From contig JBKPDF010000053.1 of assembly GCA_046727735.1 (NCBI GenBank), forward strand, positions 1 through 33,671: DNA of 33,671 nucleotides, written 5' to 3'. Numbering within the stretch: position 1 is the stretch's first letter; the number at the start of each line of letters is the position of its first letter. The notes below the pieces were generated by a model. That model made no database searches and was not told the DNA's origin. It saw nothing but the letters and a program-made list of their open reading frames with translations. Of the stretch, positions 7,720-15,088 are shown piece by piece. A program made the translations under genes and the position numbers. The DNA comes from AP-16 sp046727735. Its GTDB lineage: Bacteria > Pseudomonadota > Alphaproteobacteria > Rhizobiales > Xanthobacteraceae.

Positions 7720-9909
7720 ATGTCCGGACCGCAAAAAATCAATCTCGAGCCGCAGATCGAGCTCGATGAGGAAGAGGAAGAGCCGAACCTGCCCGTGCTC
7801 GTCGAGGAGTCCGACCCGGCGCTCGACGACGCGCAGCGCGCCGCCGCGGCGGGCGCCGACGTCATCATGCGTTACGCCAAGCTCGCGCCGGGCGCTCCCG
7901 GCGTCTATCGCATGATCGACACTCGTGGCGACGTGCTCTACGTCGGCAAAGCCAAGAACCTCCGCAAACGCATCCTCGCCTACCAGCGCCCGACCGGTCA
8001 CGTCGCGCGGATCGCCCGGATGATCGCCGCGACGGCATCGATCGAATTCGTATCGACCGCGACCGAGACCGAAGCGCTGCTACTCGAGGCCAACCTGATC
8101 AAGCGGCTGCGTCCGCGTTTTAACGTCCTGCTCCGCGACGACAAATCGTTTCCCTACATCCTGATCACCGGCGATCATCCGGCGCCGCAAATCTGCAAGC
8201 ACCGCGGCGCGCGCAGCCGCCCGGGCGATTATTTCGGACCGTTCGCTTCGGTGTGGGCGGTGAACCGCACAATCACGGCGCTCGAGCGCGCGTTCCTGAT
8301 TCGCTCCTGCTCCGACGCGGTGTTCGAGAGCCGCACCCGGCCCTGCCTGCTTTATCAGATCAAGCGCTGCTCGGGTCCGTGTACCGGAGAAGTCAAGCCC
8401 GCCGACTATGCCGAGCTCGTGCGCGAGGCCAAGGCGTTCCTCTCGGGCAAGAGCCGGACGGTGAAGGAGGAGCTCGCCGGCGAGATGGAGAAAGCCGCCT
8501 CGGCGCTCGACTTCGAGAGCGCCGCGATCTACCGCGACCGCCTCGCCGCGCTCTCCGCCGTGCAGGCGCATCAGGGCATCAACCCGCGCGGCCTCGAGGA
8601 GGCCGACGTGTTCGCCGTGCATCAGGAAGGCGGGTTTTCCTGCCTCGAAGTGTTCTTCTTCCGCACCGGTCAGAACTGGGGCAACCGCGCCTATTTTCCC
8701 CGCGCCGACCGCTCGCTGTCTCCCGAGCATGTGCTCGGCGCCTTTCTGGCACAATTCTATGACGACAAGCCGTGTCCCCGGCTGATCCTGATCTCGCACG
8801 AGGTCGAGGATTGCGCGCTCATCGCCGAAGCTCTGACCATCAAGAGCGGGCACAAGGTGGAAATCACGGTCCCGCACCGCGGCGAGAAGAAGGAGCTCGT
8901 CGCGCACGCGACAGCCAATGCTCGCGAAGCGCTGGGCCGCAAGCTCGCGGAGACCTCCTCGCAGCAGCGGCTGCTCGCCGGGATGGCGGAAACGTTCGGC
9001 TTGCCGCGCGCGCCGCGGCGGATCGAGGTTTTCGACAACAGCCATATCCAAGGAACGAACGCCGTCGGAGCGATGATCGTGGCCGGCCCCGAAGGATTCC
9101 GGAAGAACCAGTACCGCAAGTTCAACATCCGCGCTGCCGATCTCGCCCCGGGCGACGACTACGGCATGATGCGCGAGGTGCTGCGCCGGCGTTTCCACCG
9201 CCTGCTGGCCGAAGCCCCGAAGTCTGCGCCGCACGCTTCCGTCACTTCCGCCCTGAAGGCGGATGCCGATCCGCATACTCCGATCACCTCCGCCCTTGAG
9301 GGGGAGGTCGAACCGGCACAGCCGGTTCGGGAGGGGGGTATTGCTCCCGACTCAGGAGCTACCCCCCTCCCCATCCCTCCCCCACAAGGGGGGAGGGAAC
9401 CGGTTGCGGCTGCGGAGGATCAGACAACATCGGCGGAGTATGTGGAAAGCGACGAGAGCGGCGAGTCTCCCTGGCCGGATGTCGTGCTGATCGATGGTGG
9501 GCTTGGACAGCTTCATGCCGCACGCGAGGTGCTGGCGGAGCTCGGCGTCGAGGTGCCGCTCATCGCCATCGCCAAGGGGCCGGAGCGGGACGCGGGTCGC
9601 GAGACCTTCTATCTGCCTGGCCGCGACCCCTTGCGGCTCCGGCCACGCGACCCAGTGCTGTATTTCGTCGAACGGCTGCGTGATGAAGCTCACCGTTTTG
9701 CCGTGGGCTCGCATCGGCAACGGCGAAAACGGGACATCCGCGAAGCCGGGCTGCAGGAGATTCCCGGCATCGGCCCCGCCCGCAAGCGAGCGCTGTTGCG
9801 GCATTTCGGGACGCTGAAAGCGATCGAACGCGCCTCGGTGGCCGACCTCGAGAAGGTGCCGGGCATCAACGCGGAAACCGCGCGCAAGGTCTACGATTTT
9901 CTCCATTGA
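7720..9909 (+). CDS. uvrC: UvrABC excinuclease subunit C, carrying a repeat-derived in-frame insert
   Basis: Dual endonuclease that makes the 3' and 5' incisions in nucleotide excision repair. 729 residues, longer than the usual 600-690. An acidic N-terminal extension (about 1-45) precedes the GIY-YIG nuclease domain (GVYRMIDTRGDVLYVGKAKNL, 61-81). A Cys-rich segment follows (CLLYQIKRCSGPCTG), then the UvrB-binding UVR motif (about 248-282), the RNase H-like nuclease core (IEVFDNSHIQGT near 435; VVLIDGGLGQL near 588) and a tandem helix-hairpin-helix (IPGIGPARKRALLRHFG to the end). Residues about 522-562 are encoded by a copy of the dispersed palindrome, placed in the variable loop between LLAEAPK and WPDVVLIDGG, so the frame and both domains survive. 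Confidence 0.97.
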   Translation: MSGPQKINLEPQIELDEEEEEPNLPVLVEESDPALDDAQRAAAAGADVIMRYAKLAPGAPGVYRMIDTRGDVLYVGKAKNLRKRILAYQRPTGHVARIARMIAATASIEFVSTATETEALLLEANLIKRLRPRFNVLLRDDKSFPYILITGDHPAPQICKHRGARSRPGDYFGPFASVWAVNRTITALERAFLIRSCSDAVFESRTRPCLLYQIKRCSGPCTGEVKPADYAELVREAKAFLSGKSRTVKEELAGEMEKAASALDFESAAIYRDRLAALSAVQAHQGINPRGLEEADVFAVHQEGGFSCLEVFFFRTGQNWGNRAYFPRADRSLSPEHVLGAFLAQFYDDKPCPRLILISHEVEDCALIAEALTIKSGHKVEITVPHRGEKKELVAHATANAREALGRKLAETSSQQRLLAGMAETFGLPRAPRRIEVFDNSHIQGTNAVGAMIVAGPEGFRKNQYRKFNIRAADLAPGDDYGMMREVLRRRFHRLLAEAPKSAPHASVTSALKADADPHTPITSALEGEVEPAQPVREGGIAPDSGATPLPIPPPQGGREPVAAAEDQTTSAEYVESDESGESPWPDVVLIDGGLGQLHAAREVLAELGVEVPLIAIAKGPERDAGRETFYLPGRDPLRLRPRDPVLYFVERLRDEAHRFAVGSHRQRRKRDIREAGLQEIPGIGPARKRALLRHFGTLKAIERASVADLEKVPGINAETARKVYDFLH
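9285..9403. repeat. Dispersed palindrome, copy 2, inside the uvrC coding sequence
   Basis: Same layout as the copy at 21107-21221: a CCTCC...GGGGGAGGTCGA left end, an inner GAACCGG/CCGGTTC hairpin, a GGGAGGGGGGTA/TACCCCCCTCCC inner arm pair, the shared block CCCTCCCCATCCCTCCCCC, and a GGGGGGAGGG right end. The reading frame stays open through it and yields a Pro/Gly/Glu-rich low-complexity segment (SALEGEVEPAQPVREGG through TPLPIPPPQGGREP). Confidence 0.85.
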
Positions 9910-10094
9910 GGCAGGAGACGACCTGTCACAGGCAGAGGCGCTGTTTGTACGAGAAACCGCCGATTCCCATCCGGAACCCCCGCTTTGCTCGCGCATTGCG
10001 GCCGTCTTGGTCCTCTGTGGTCCGCGGGCTGCATTCCCCAGGCATTCCGCAGCCGCATGTTGACGCCTAGCCGACCCCGGTGTTCTGTCCAGCC

Positions 10095-10703
10095 ATGACG
10101 ATCGCGACGCATCCACCCTCCCGTGCACGGCGGGTTTCCGTCCCGAACCTTCTGACCTATGCGCGCATGGCCGCGGTGCCGGCGGTAATCGGTTGCATAT
10201 ACTGGTCGGATTTTCTCGGCGGCGGCCTTTGGCTGCACTGGGTTGCCCTCGCGCTTTTCATTGCGGCCGGCGTCACCGATTTCTTCGACGGCTATTTCGC
10301 CCGCGTCTGGGGCCAGCAGACCACGTTCGGCCGCATGCTCGACCCGATCGCGGACAAGCTGTTGGTCTCCTCCTGCCTGCTCATGCTCGCCGCCAACGGC
10401 ACGATCCGCGGGCTGTCGCTGTGGGCCGCCTTGGTCATCCTCTGCCGCGAGATTCTGGTCTCGGGCTTGCGCGAATATCTGGCCGGGCTGCGCGCCAGCG
10501 TCCCGGTCACGCGGCTGGCGAAATGGAAGACCACGGTGCAGCTTGTTGCGATCGGTTTCCTCATTGCCGGCAAGGCGGGCGACCACATCGTGCCGATCAC
10601 GACGTTGACCGGCTTGAGCCTGCTGTGGATCTCGGCGCTGGTCACGCTCTACACCGGCTGGGATTACTTGCGCGCCGGGGTCCAGCACATGATCGAGGAA
10701 TAG
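10095..10703 (+). CDS. pgsA: CDP-diacylglycerol--glycerol-3-phosphate 3-phosphatidyltransferase
   Basis: Makes phosphatidylglycerol phosphate from CDP-diacylglycerol and glycerol 3-phosphate, the committed step to phosphatidylglycerol and cardiolipin, in the inner membrane. 202 residues with several membrane helices. The CDP-alcohol phosphotransferase signature is complete: D65-G66-x2-A69-R70-x8-G79-x3-D83-x3-D87 (DGYFAR...GRMLDPIAD). The family N-terminus SVPNLLTYARM (15-25) is present. The ATG at 10095 is preferred over a GTG at 10080; the first 14 residues are not conserved either way. Followed after one base by moaD, in the order uvrC-pgsA-moaD-moaE that is usual in this bacterial order. 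Confidence 0.94.
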   Translation: MTIATHPPSRARRVSVPNLLTYARMAAVPAVIGCIYWSDFLGGGLWLHWVALALFIAAGVTDFFDGYFARVWGQQTTFGRMLDPIADKLLVSSCLLMLAANGTIRGLSLWAALVILCREILVSGLREYLAGLRASVPVTRLAKWKTTVQLVAIGFLIAGKAGDHIVPITTLTGLSLLWISALVTLYTGWDYLRAGVQHMIEE

Positions 10704-10704
10704 C

Positions 10705-10956
10705 GTGAAGGTCCTGTATTTCGCCTGGGTACGGGAGCGGATCGGCAAGGCGCAGGAGGAGATCGATCCGCCCGCCGGGATCGCGACCGTGGGCGAGCTG
10801 ATGCACTGGCTTGCTGGGCGCGGCGAGGAATACGCGAGTGCGTTCGGCAATCCGCGGGCAATCCGCGCGGCCCTCGATCGCACGCACGTTCCGCCGGAAA
10901 CTAGAATCGGGCGGGCGCACGAGATCGCGTTCTTTCCGCCGATGACCGGCGGATGA
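10705..10956 (+). CDS. moaD: Molybdopterin synthase sulfur carrier subunit MoaD
   Basis: The small subunit of molybdopterin synthase: a ubiquitin-fold protein whose C-terminal Gly-Gly is thiocarboxylated and delivers sulfur for the dithiolene of the molybdenum cofactor. 83 residues, the usual size. It begins MKVLYFAWVRERIG (the family VLYFAxxRE pattern) and ends EIAFFPPMTGG with the essential GG. GTG start at 10705, one base after the pgsA stop, which implies coupled translation. moaE follows 67 bases later. Confidence 0.95.
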   Translation: MKVLYFAWVRERIGKAQEEIDPPAGIATVGELMHWLAGRGEEYASAFGNPRAIRAALDRTHVPPETRIGRAHEIAFFPPMTGG

Positions 10957-11023
10957 GCGATTGCTGCCGAGGCTTGGTCGCGCCATCGCACCGTGAGCCG
11001 CTGGCGGCCTGAAGCTGGACGTC

Positions 11024-11497
11024 ATGAAGATCCGTTTGCAGACGGAAGATTTCGACGCTGCTGAGGAAGCAGCGGCATTGCGGCGCGGCCGCACCGACAT
11101 CGGCGCGCTCGTCACGTTCACCGGTGTGTGCCGCGGCACCGAGGCGGGCGACCCCGTCGCGGCGATCACGCTCGAATATTATCCGGGAATGGCGGAGGAC
11201 GAAATTTCCCGCCATGTCGCGGAAGCGCAGCGCCGCTGGCCGCTGCTGGATGTCACCGTCATCCATCGCCATGGTCGGCTCGTGCCCGGAGAGAACATCG
11301 TGCTGGTCGTGACCGCAGCGGCGCACCGGCATGATGCATTTGCTGCTGCCGAGTTCCTGATGGATTATCTCAAGACCCGAGCGCCGTTCTGGAAGCGCGA
11401 AGAGCGGCCGAGCGGCGGCACTTGGGTCGACGCCAAGGAGACCGACGATCGCGCGGCCGCGCGATGGACGCCGCACAAACCCGAAGCAGCCGAATAA
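11024..11497 (+). CDS. moaE: Molybdopterin synthase catalytic subunit MoaE
   Basis: The large catalytic subunit that converts precursor Z (cyclic pyranopterin monophosphate) to molybdopterin with sulfur from MoaD; cytoplasmic, acts as an (MoaD-MoaE)2 tetramer. 157 residues. Conserved segments are IGALVTFTGVCRG (26-38), LEYYPGMAE (50-58), VTVIHRHGRLVPGENIVLV (77-95) and YLKTRAPFWKRE (115-126), which contains the catalytic lysines K117 and K124. Completes the moaD-moaE pair. A short inverted repeat (11505-11548) begins right after the stop and may terminate the transcript. Confidence 0.96.
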   Translation: MKIRLQTEDFDAAEEAAALRRGRTDIGALVTFTGVCRGTEAGDPVAAITLEYYPGMAEDEISRHVAEAQRRWPLLDVTVIHRHGRLVPGENIVLVVTAAAHRHDAFAAAEFLMDYLKTRAPFWKREERPSGGTWVDAKETDDRAAARWTPHKPEAAE

Positions 11498-11504
11498 CCA
11501 TGGC

Positions 11505-11548
11505 GTCATTCCCGGACGCCGCGAAGCGGCGCACCCGGAATCCATGAC
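11505..11548. repeat. Short inverted repeat of the GTCATTCCCGG type after moaE
   Basis: The left arm GTCATTCCCGGACGCCGC and the right arm GCGGCGCACCCGGAATCCATGAC pair around a GAA loop with few mismatches. I know this motif as a common dispersed palindrome in Bradyrhizobium-like genomes. It lies 7 bases past the moaE stop and could serve as transcript end or 3' protector. Confidence 0.75.
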
Positions 11549-11623
11549 CACCGATCCGGAGAAAGCGTTCGGATGTGGTCATCGACCCTGGTTCCGCGGC
11601 CCGGGACGGCAGGAGGAATTGCC

Positions 11624-12574
11624 ATGCTGCGTCAGCTCACGTTTGCGATCGCAGTATTGCTGGCGAGCGTCCCGGCAACGGCGGCGGAAGTTGTCTATTA
11701 CGATCTGCCCGGCGGCGCCTTTCCGCACGACGTCGCTCCGGCTGCCGATGGTTCGGTGTGGTACACGGATCAGCATCAGGGCCGGCTCGGCAAGCTCGAT
11801 CCGAAGACCGGCAAGGTGGACGAGGTGCCGCTCGGCGCCGGTTCTGCACCGCACGGTGTCGTGGTTGCGCCCGACGGCGGCGCCTGGGTGACCGACGGCG
11901 GCCAGAATGCGATCGTCCGCGTCGATCCGGGGACCAGACAGGTGCGCGTTTTCCCGCTCCCGAAAGATTTCCCCGCCGCAAACCTCAACACGCCGGCAAT
12001 CGACGCGCACGGCGTGGTGTGGTTCACCGGCCAGAGCGGCGTCTACGGCAAGGTCGACCCGGTCTCGGGAAAGGTCGAAGCGTGGCACGCGCCGAAAGGC
12101 GTCGGACCCTACGGAATGACGGCGACCCCGTCAGGTGAGATCTGGTACGCCTCGCTCGCCGGCGACTACATCGGCCGGATCGATACCGCGACAGGCGAGG
12201 CCAGCATGGTCGAGCCGCCGCGTCCGGGCGCGGGACCGCGCCGCGTTTGGTCCGATTCCAAAGGGGTCATCTGGGCGAGCTTTTGGAATTCCGGGCAGAT
12301 CGGCGGCTACGATTCTGCGAGCAAAAGCTGGAGGACGTTTCCGTTGCCCAAGAGCAAGGCGGGCTGTTACGCGGTCTATGTCGACGAAAGCGACAAGGTC
12401 TGGGCGACGGACTGGCCGGCCAATGCCATCGTGCGGCTCGATCCCGCGACCGGGCACATCGACAGCTTCCCGAGCGACAAGGCCGCCGCCAATGTCAGAC
12501 AAATCGCCGGGCGGCCCGGCGAGCTCTGGGGCGCGCAATCGGGCACCCGCCGGCTGGTCGTCGTGAGATATTGA
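11624..12574 (+). CDS. Secreted Vgb-like (virginiamycin B lyase family) beta-propeller protein
   Basis: A 316-residue exported protein built of repeated blades of the streptogramin/virginiamycin B lyase (Vgb) family. It has a signal peptide (RQLTFAIAVLLASVPATA, cut near residue 20). The blades show the recurring pattern pDGsVWYTD...GRLGKLDPKTGKV, pDGGAWVTDGGQNAIVRVDPGT, ...GVVWFTG, ...GEIWYASLAGDYIGRIDTATGE, DKVWATDWPANAIVRLDPATG. The ATG at 11624 is set by AGGAGG at 11611-11616. Most chromosomal Vgb-like proteins are not proven lyases; a binding or lactone-hydrolysing role is equally possible. Its stop faces ilvE across a palindromic repeat. Confidence 0.88.
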   Translation: MLRQLTFAIAVLLASVPATAAEVVYYDLPGGAFPHDVAPAADGSVWYTDQHQGRLGKLDPKTGKVDEVPLGAGSAPHGVVVAPDGGAWVTDGGQNAIVRVDPGTRQVRVFPLPKDFPAANLNTPAIDAHGVVWFTGQSGVYGKVDPVSGKVEAWHAPKGVGPYGMTATPSGEIWYASLAGDYIGRIDTATGEASMVEPPRPGAGPRRVWSDSKGVIWASFWNSGQIGGYDSASKSWRTFPLPKSKAGCYAVYVDESDKVWATDWPANAIVRLDPATGHIDSFPSDKAAANVRQIAGRPGELWGAQSGTRRLVVVRY

Positions 12575-12586
12575 CGCACCTTCTTT

Positions 12587-12690
12587 TCCCTCCCCGAAGG
12601 GGAGGGTCGGCGAGACGCGCAACCGTCGAGCCGGGTGGGGTGCCGTTCGCCCCACCCGCCGCTGCGCGGCGATCTCCCGTCCGGGGAGGT
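12587..12690. repeat. Dispersed palindrome, copy 3, between convergent genes
   Basis: CCCTCCCCGAAGGGGAGGG followed by a TCGGCGAG...GGGTGGGG half, then CCCCACCC...CTCCCGTCCGGGGAGG. It exactly fills the gap between the stop of the Vgb-like gene and the stop of ilvE, so it probably acts as a terminator for both. Confidence 0.85.
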
Positions 12691-12692
12691 AG

Positions 12693-13577
12693 TCAGGCCG
12701 CGGCGGCCTTCGGCTGCACCTCGGCCGTATAGTCCTCCATCAATTGCTTGGTGATGCTGCCCGGCTTGAACCGCCAATCGGCGATCTCCGCCACCGGCGT
12801 GACTTCGGCGGCGGTTCCGGTGATGAAGCACTCGGAGAATCGCGTCAGCTCGTCCGGCAAGATTCTTCGCTCGACGACCTCGATCCCGCGCCGCTTGGCA
12901 AGTTCGATCACGGTCTGCCGCGTGATGCCGTCCAGGAAACAATCCGGTGTCGGCGTATGGATGCGGCCGTCCTGGATGAAGAAAATGTTGGCGCCGGTGC
13001 ATTCGGCCACGAAGCCCCGCCAATCGAGCATCATCGCGTCGGCGTAACCTTTGCGCTCCGCCTGGTGCTTGGAGATGGTGCAGATCATGTAAAGCCCCGC
13101 CGCTTTGGCTTTGGCGGGTATCGTGGCCGGATCGGGCCGGCGATATTGGGCGAGATCGAGCCGCAGGCCTTTGAGCCGTTGCGCGGGATCGAAATAGCTC
13201 GGCCATTCCCAAGTCGCGATCGCAAGATGGATCCTATTGTTCTGGGCCGAAACGCCCATCATCTCCGACCCGCGCCAAGCGATCGGGCGCACATAGGCGT
13301 CTCTTTGTCGATTGCGCTCGAGCACCAGGCGTTTCGCCGCATCGATCTCGGCGACCGAATACGGAATTTCGAAATCAAGCAGCTCGGCCGACGTTTTCAG
13401 CCGCTCCGAATGCGCGGTCGAACGGAAGATCACCCCGCCGTACGCCCGCTCGCCCTCGAACACGCAGCTTGCGTAATGCAGCCCATGGGAAAGCACGTGC
13501 AGCGTCGCGTTCGCCCACGGCACGAGCTTGCCGTCGTACCAGATGAAGCCGTCGCGTCGGTCGAAGGGCTGTTCCAT
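12693..13577 (-). CDS. ilvE: Branched-chain amino acid aminotransferase
   Basis: PLP-dependent fold-type IV transaminase making Leu, Ile and Val from their keto acids with glutamate; cytoplasmic, 294 residues. Conserved parts are FIWYDGKLVPWANATLHVLSHGLHYA (11-36), YVRPIAWRG (95-103), the PLP lysine K158 in AKAKAAGLYM, FVAECTGANIFFIQDG and FLDGITRQTVIELA (phosphate-binding region), and GTAAEVTPV near the C-terminus. The start is fixed by the family N-terminus and by GGAGGATGACGTC just upstream. A possible TTGACA promoter on this strand is at 13795-13823. Confidence 0.95.
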   Translation of the reverse strand: MEQPFDRRDGFIWYDGKLVPWANATLHVLSHGLHYASCVFEGERAYGGVIFRSTAHSERLKTSAELLDFEIPYSVAEIDAAKRLVLERNRQRDAYVRPIAWRGSEMMGVSAQNNRIHLAIATWEWPSYFDPAQRLKGLRLDLAQYRRPDPATIPAKAKAAGLYMICTISKHQAERKGYADAMMLDWRGFVAECTGANIFFIQDGRIHTPTPDCFLDGITRQTVIELAKRRGIEVVERRILPDELTRFSECFITGTAAEVTPVAEIADWRFKPGSITKQLMEDYTAEVQPKAAAA

Positions 13578-13794
13578 GACGTCATCCTCCGAAAACTGCT
13601 CGGTATCGCCGGTTCGCCGGGTATTCGATCACACCGGTCCGGCAGGATCATGACCCCGGCGCGTCCATTCCTTACGGCCGCCCGGGCCGTTTTGCGTCGG
13701 CCCGGAACTCTCGATATGTTCGAGCCAGGCTCTGGGCAGGCGTTCGCGGACGGCGAGCCGGAACCCGCACGATCCTTTCGCGAAAACACTGCCA

Positions 13795-13823
13795 TTGGTA
13801 ACAATCAAACCGAAATATGTCAA
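13795..13823 (-). promoter_or_regulatory. Candidate sigma-70 promoter directed toward ilvE
   Basis: On the minus strand TTGACA (13818-13823) is followed after 17 bases by TACCAA (13795-13800), which keeps three of six -10 positions. The site is about 220 bases before the ilvE start and overlaps the start region of the divergent marR gene, so a MarR protein bound here could control both. The -10 is poor, hence low confidence. Confidence 0.3.
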
Positions 13824-13824
13824 T

Positions 13825-14367
13825 ATGGCTGACGTAAATGCGCTCCCCGCGAGCCGAGCCGCCGAGGCGGAATCCAGCGAAGCGGGGCAATCCAGTGAAC
13901 CCATCTGGGATATCATTGAACTCCTTTTTTTCGCGTATCGCGACTTCGTCGGCGATCCCGACGAGGTCCTGGCCAAATTCGGCTTCGGCCGCGCGCATCA
14001 CCGAGTTATGCATTTCGTCAACCGCAATCCTGGCATGAAGGTTGCCGAGCTGCTCGAGCTGTTGCGCATTACCAAACAATCGCTCGGCCGCGTGCTTCGC
14101 GAGCTGATCCAGCAAGGTTATGTGGTTCAGAAGGCGGGCGAGAACGATCGGCGCCAACGTTTGCTCTTCGTCACGCCGAAGGGCGAGGCCCTCGCGATGC
14201 GGCTGGCGAGGCTGCAGACGGAGCGCATCCTCGGCGCGCTGTCGGAAACCCCCGGCGGCCATGACGCGGGGCGACGGTTTCTCGCAGCGATGATCGATCG
14301 CAGGCATCGCGAAGCGGTGCTTGATTTGATCGCGCGGGCCGATCGCGACCGCCGCTTGCGCCGGTGA
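13825..14367 (+). CDS. MarR family transcriptional regulator (PetP-like)
   Basis: A 180-residue winged-helix regulator. The DNA-binding region is FGFGRAHHRVMHFVNRNPGMKVAELLELLRITKQSLGRVLRELIQQGYV, with recognition helix around KQSLGRVLREL, followed by the wing ENDRRQRLLFVTPKGEAL. The ATG at 13825 is used; a TTG at 13795 would add 10 residues. It is the first gene of a three-gene run with an OmpR regulator (16-base gap) and a sensor kinase. In Rhodobacter capsulatus the MarR-type PetP and the response regulator PetR form such a pair needed for cytochrome bc1 expression; the name is transferred by gene order and family only. Confidence 0.85.
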   Translation: MADVNALPASRAAEAESSEAGQSSEPIWDIIELLFFAYRDFVGDPDEVLAKFGFGRAHHRVMHFVNRNPGMKVAELLELLRITKQSLGRVLRELIQQGYVVQKAGENDRRQRLLFVTPKGEALAMRLARLQTERILGALSETPGGHDAGRRFLAAMIDRRHREAVLDLIARADRDRRLRR

Positions 14368-14383
14368 AAGATCGTTGGAAACC

Positions 14384-15088
14384 ATGGTGCGTGCGCTTTC
14401 CGCCCTGTCCGACACGGCTCCGCACCTCTTGGTCGTCGATGACGATCGGCGCATTCGCGATCTCTTGCTTCGCTTCCTGCTGGCCGAAGGATATCGCGTC
14501 ACGACCGCGGAAACCGCGGCGGAAGCCAGCGCCAAGCTCGGCGGGCTGAGCTTCGATCTGCTGATCCTCGACGTCATGATGCCGGGCGAGACCGGCTTCG
14601 ATCTCGTGCGCGGCATTCGCTCCGCCTCGGGCGTGCCGATCCTGATGCTGACCGCCCGGGACGAGGCGGAAAACCGCATCAAGGGTCTCGAGCTCGGCGC
14701 CGACGATTATCTCGCCAAGCCGTTCGAGCCACGCGAGCTTTTGCTGCGGATCGCCAATATCCTCAAACGGCAACAGCCGGCGGCACCGGCCATCCAATCG
14801 GTGCGCTTTGGCGAATTCGTGTTCCACATCACACGCGGCGAGCTGCGGCGCGGTGACGAGATCGTGCATTTGACCGACCGCGAGCGCGAAATGCTGGGGG
14901 TGCTGGCCTCAAAACCCGGCCAAACCGTGCCCCGGCTCGCCCTCGCCGGCAACGGCCACGGCGCCAACGAGCGCGCGGTCGACGTGCAGGTCAATCGCCT
15001 GCGCCGCAAGATCGAGCGCGACCCCGCCAATCCGCTGCTCGTGCAAACCGTGCGCGGCATCGGGTATCGGCTGATGGTAGCCCCGTGA
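14384..15088 (+). CDS. OmpR/PhoB family response regulator (PetR-like)
   Basis: A two-component DNA-binding regulator of 234 residues. The receiver domain covers about 13-125, with acidic pocket D20/D21, phospho-acceptor Asp63 (LLILDVMMPG), Thr90 and Lys112 (YLAKPFEP). The C-terminal winged helix (about 140-230) contains LTDREREML and the recognition segment NERAVDVQVNRLRRKIERDP, ending VQTVRGIGYRL. The ATG at 14384 is chosen; a TTG nine bases earlier is possible. It overlaps the kinase gene by four bases (GTGA), so the two are translationally coupled and are surely partners. See the MarR entry for the PetPR comparison. Confidence 0.93.
   Translation: MVRALSALSDTAPHLLVVDDDRRIRDLLLRFLLAEGYRVTTAETAAEASAKLGGLSFDLLILDVMMPGETGFDLVRGIRSASGVPILMLTARDEAENRIKGLELGADDYLAKPFEPRELLLRIANILKRQQPAAPAIQSVRFGEFVFHITRGELRRGDEIVHLTDREREMLGVLASKPGQTVPRLALAGNGHGANERAVDVQVNRLRRKIERDPANPLLVQTVRGIGYRLMVAP

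Noticed and set aside
8080..9276. A 398-codon open frame antisense to uvrC
   Set aside because: Uninterrupted only because of high GC codon bias in uvrC; the composition is Arg/Ala/Glu-rich with no recognisable domain.
9250..9450. The extra segment in UvrC as an intein or a domain insertion
   Set aside because: Only about 40-70 residues of low complexity, without splice-junction residues or any fold-like pattern; the DNA matches the repeat family instead.
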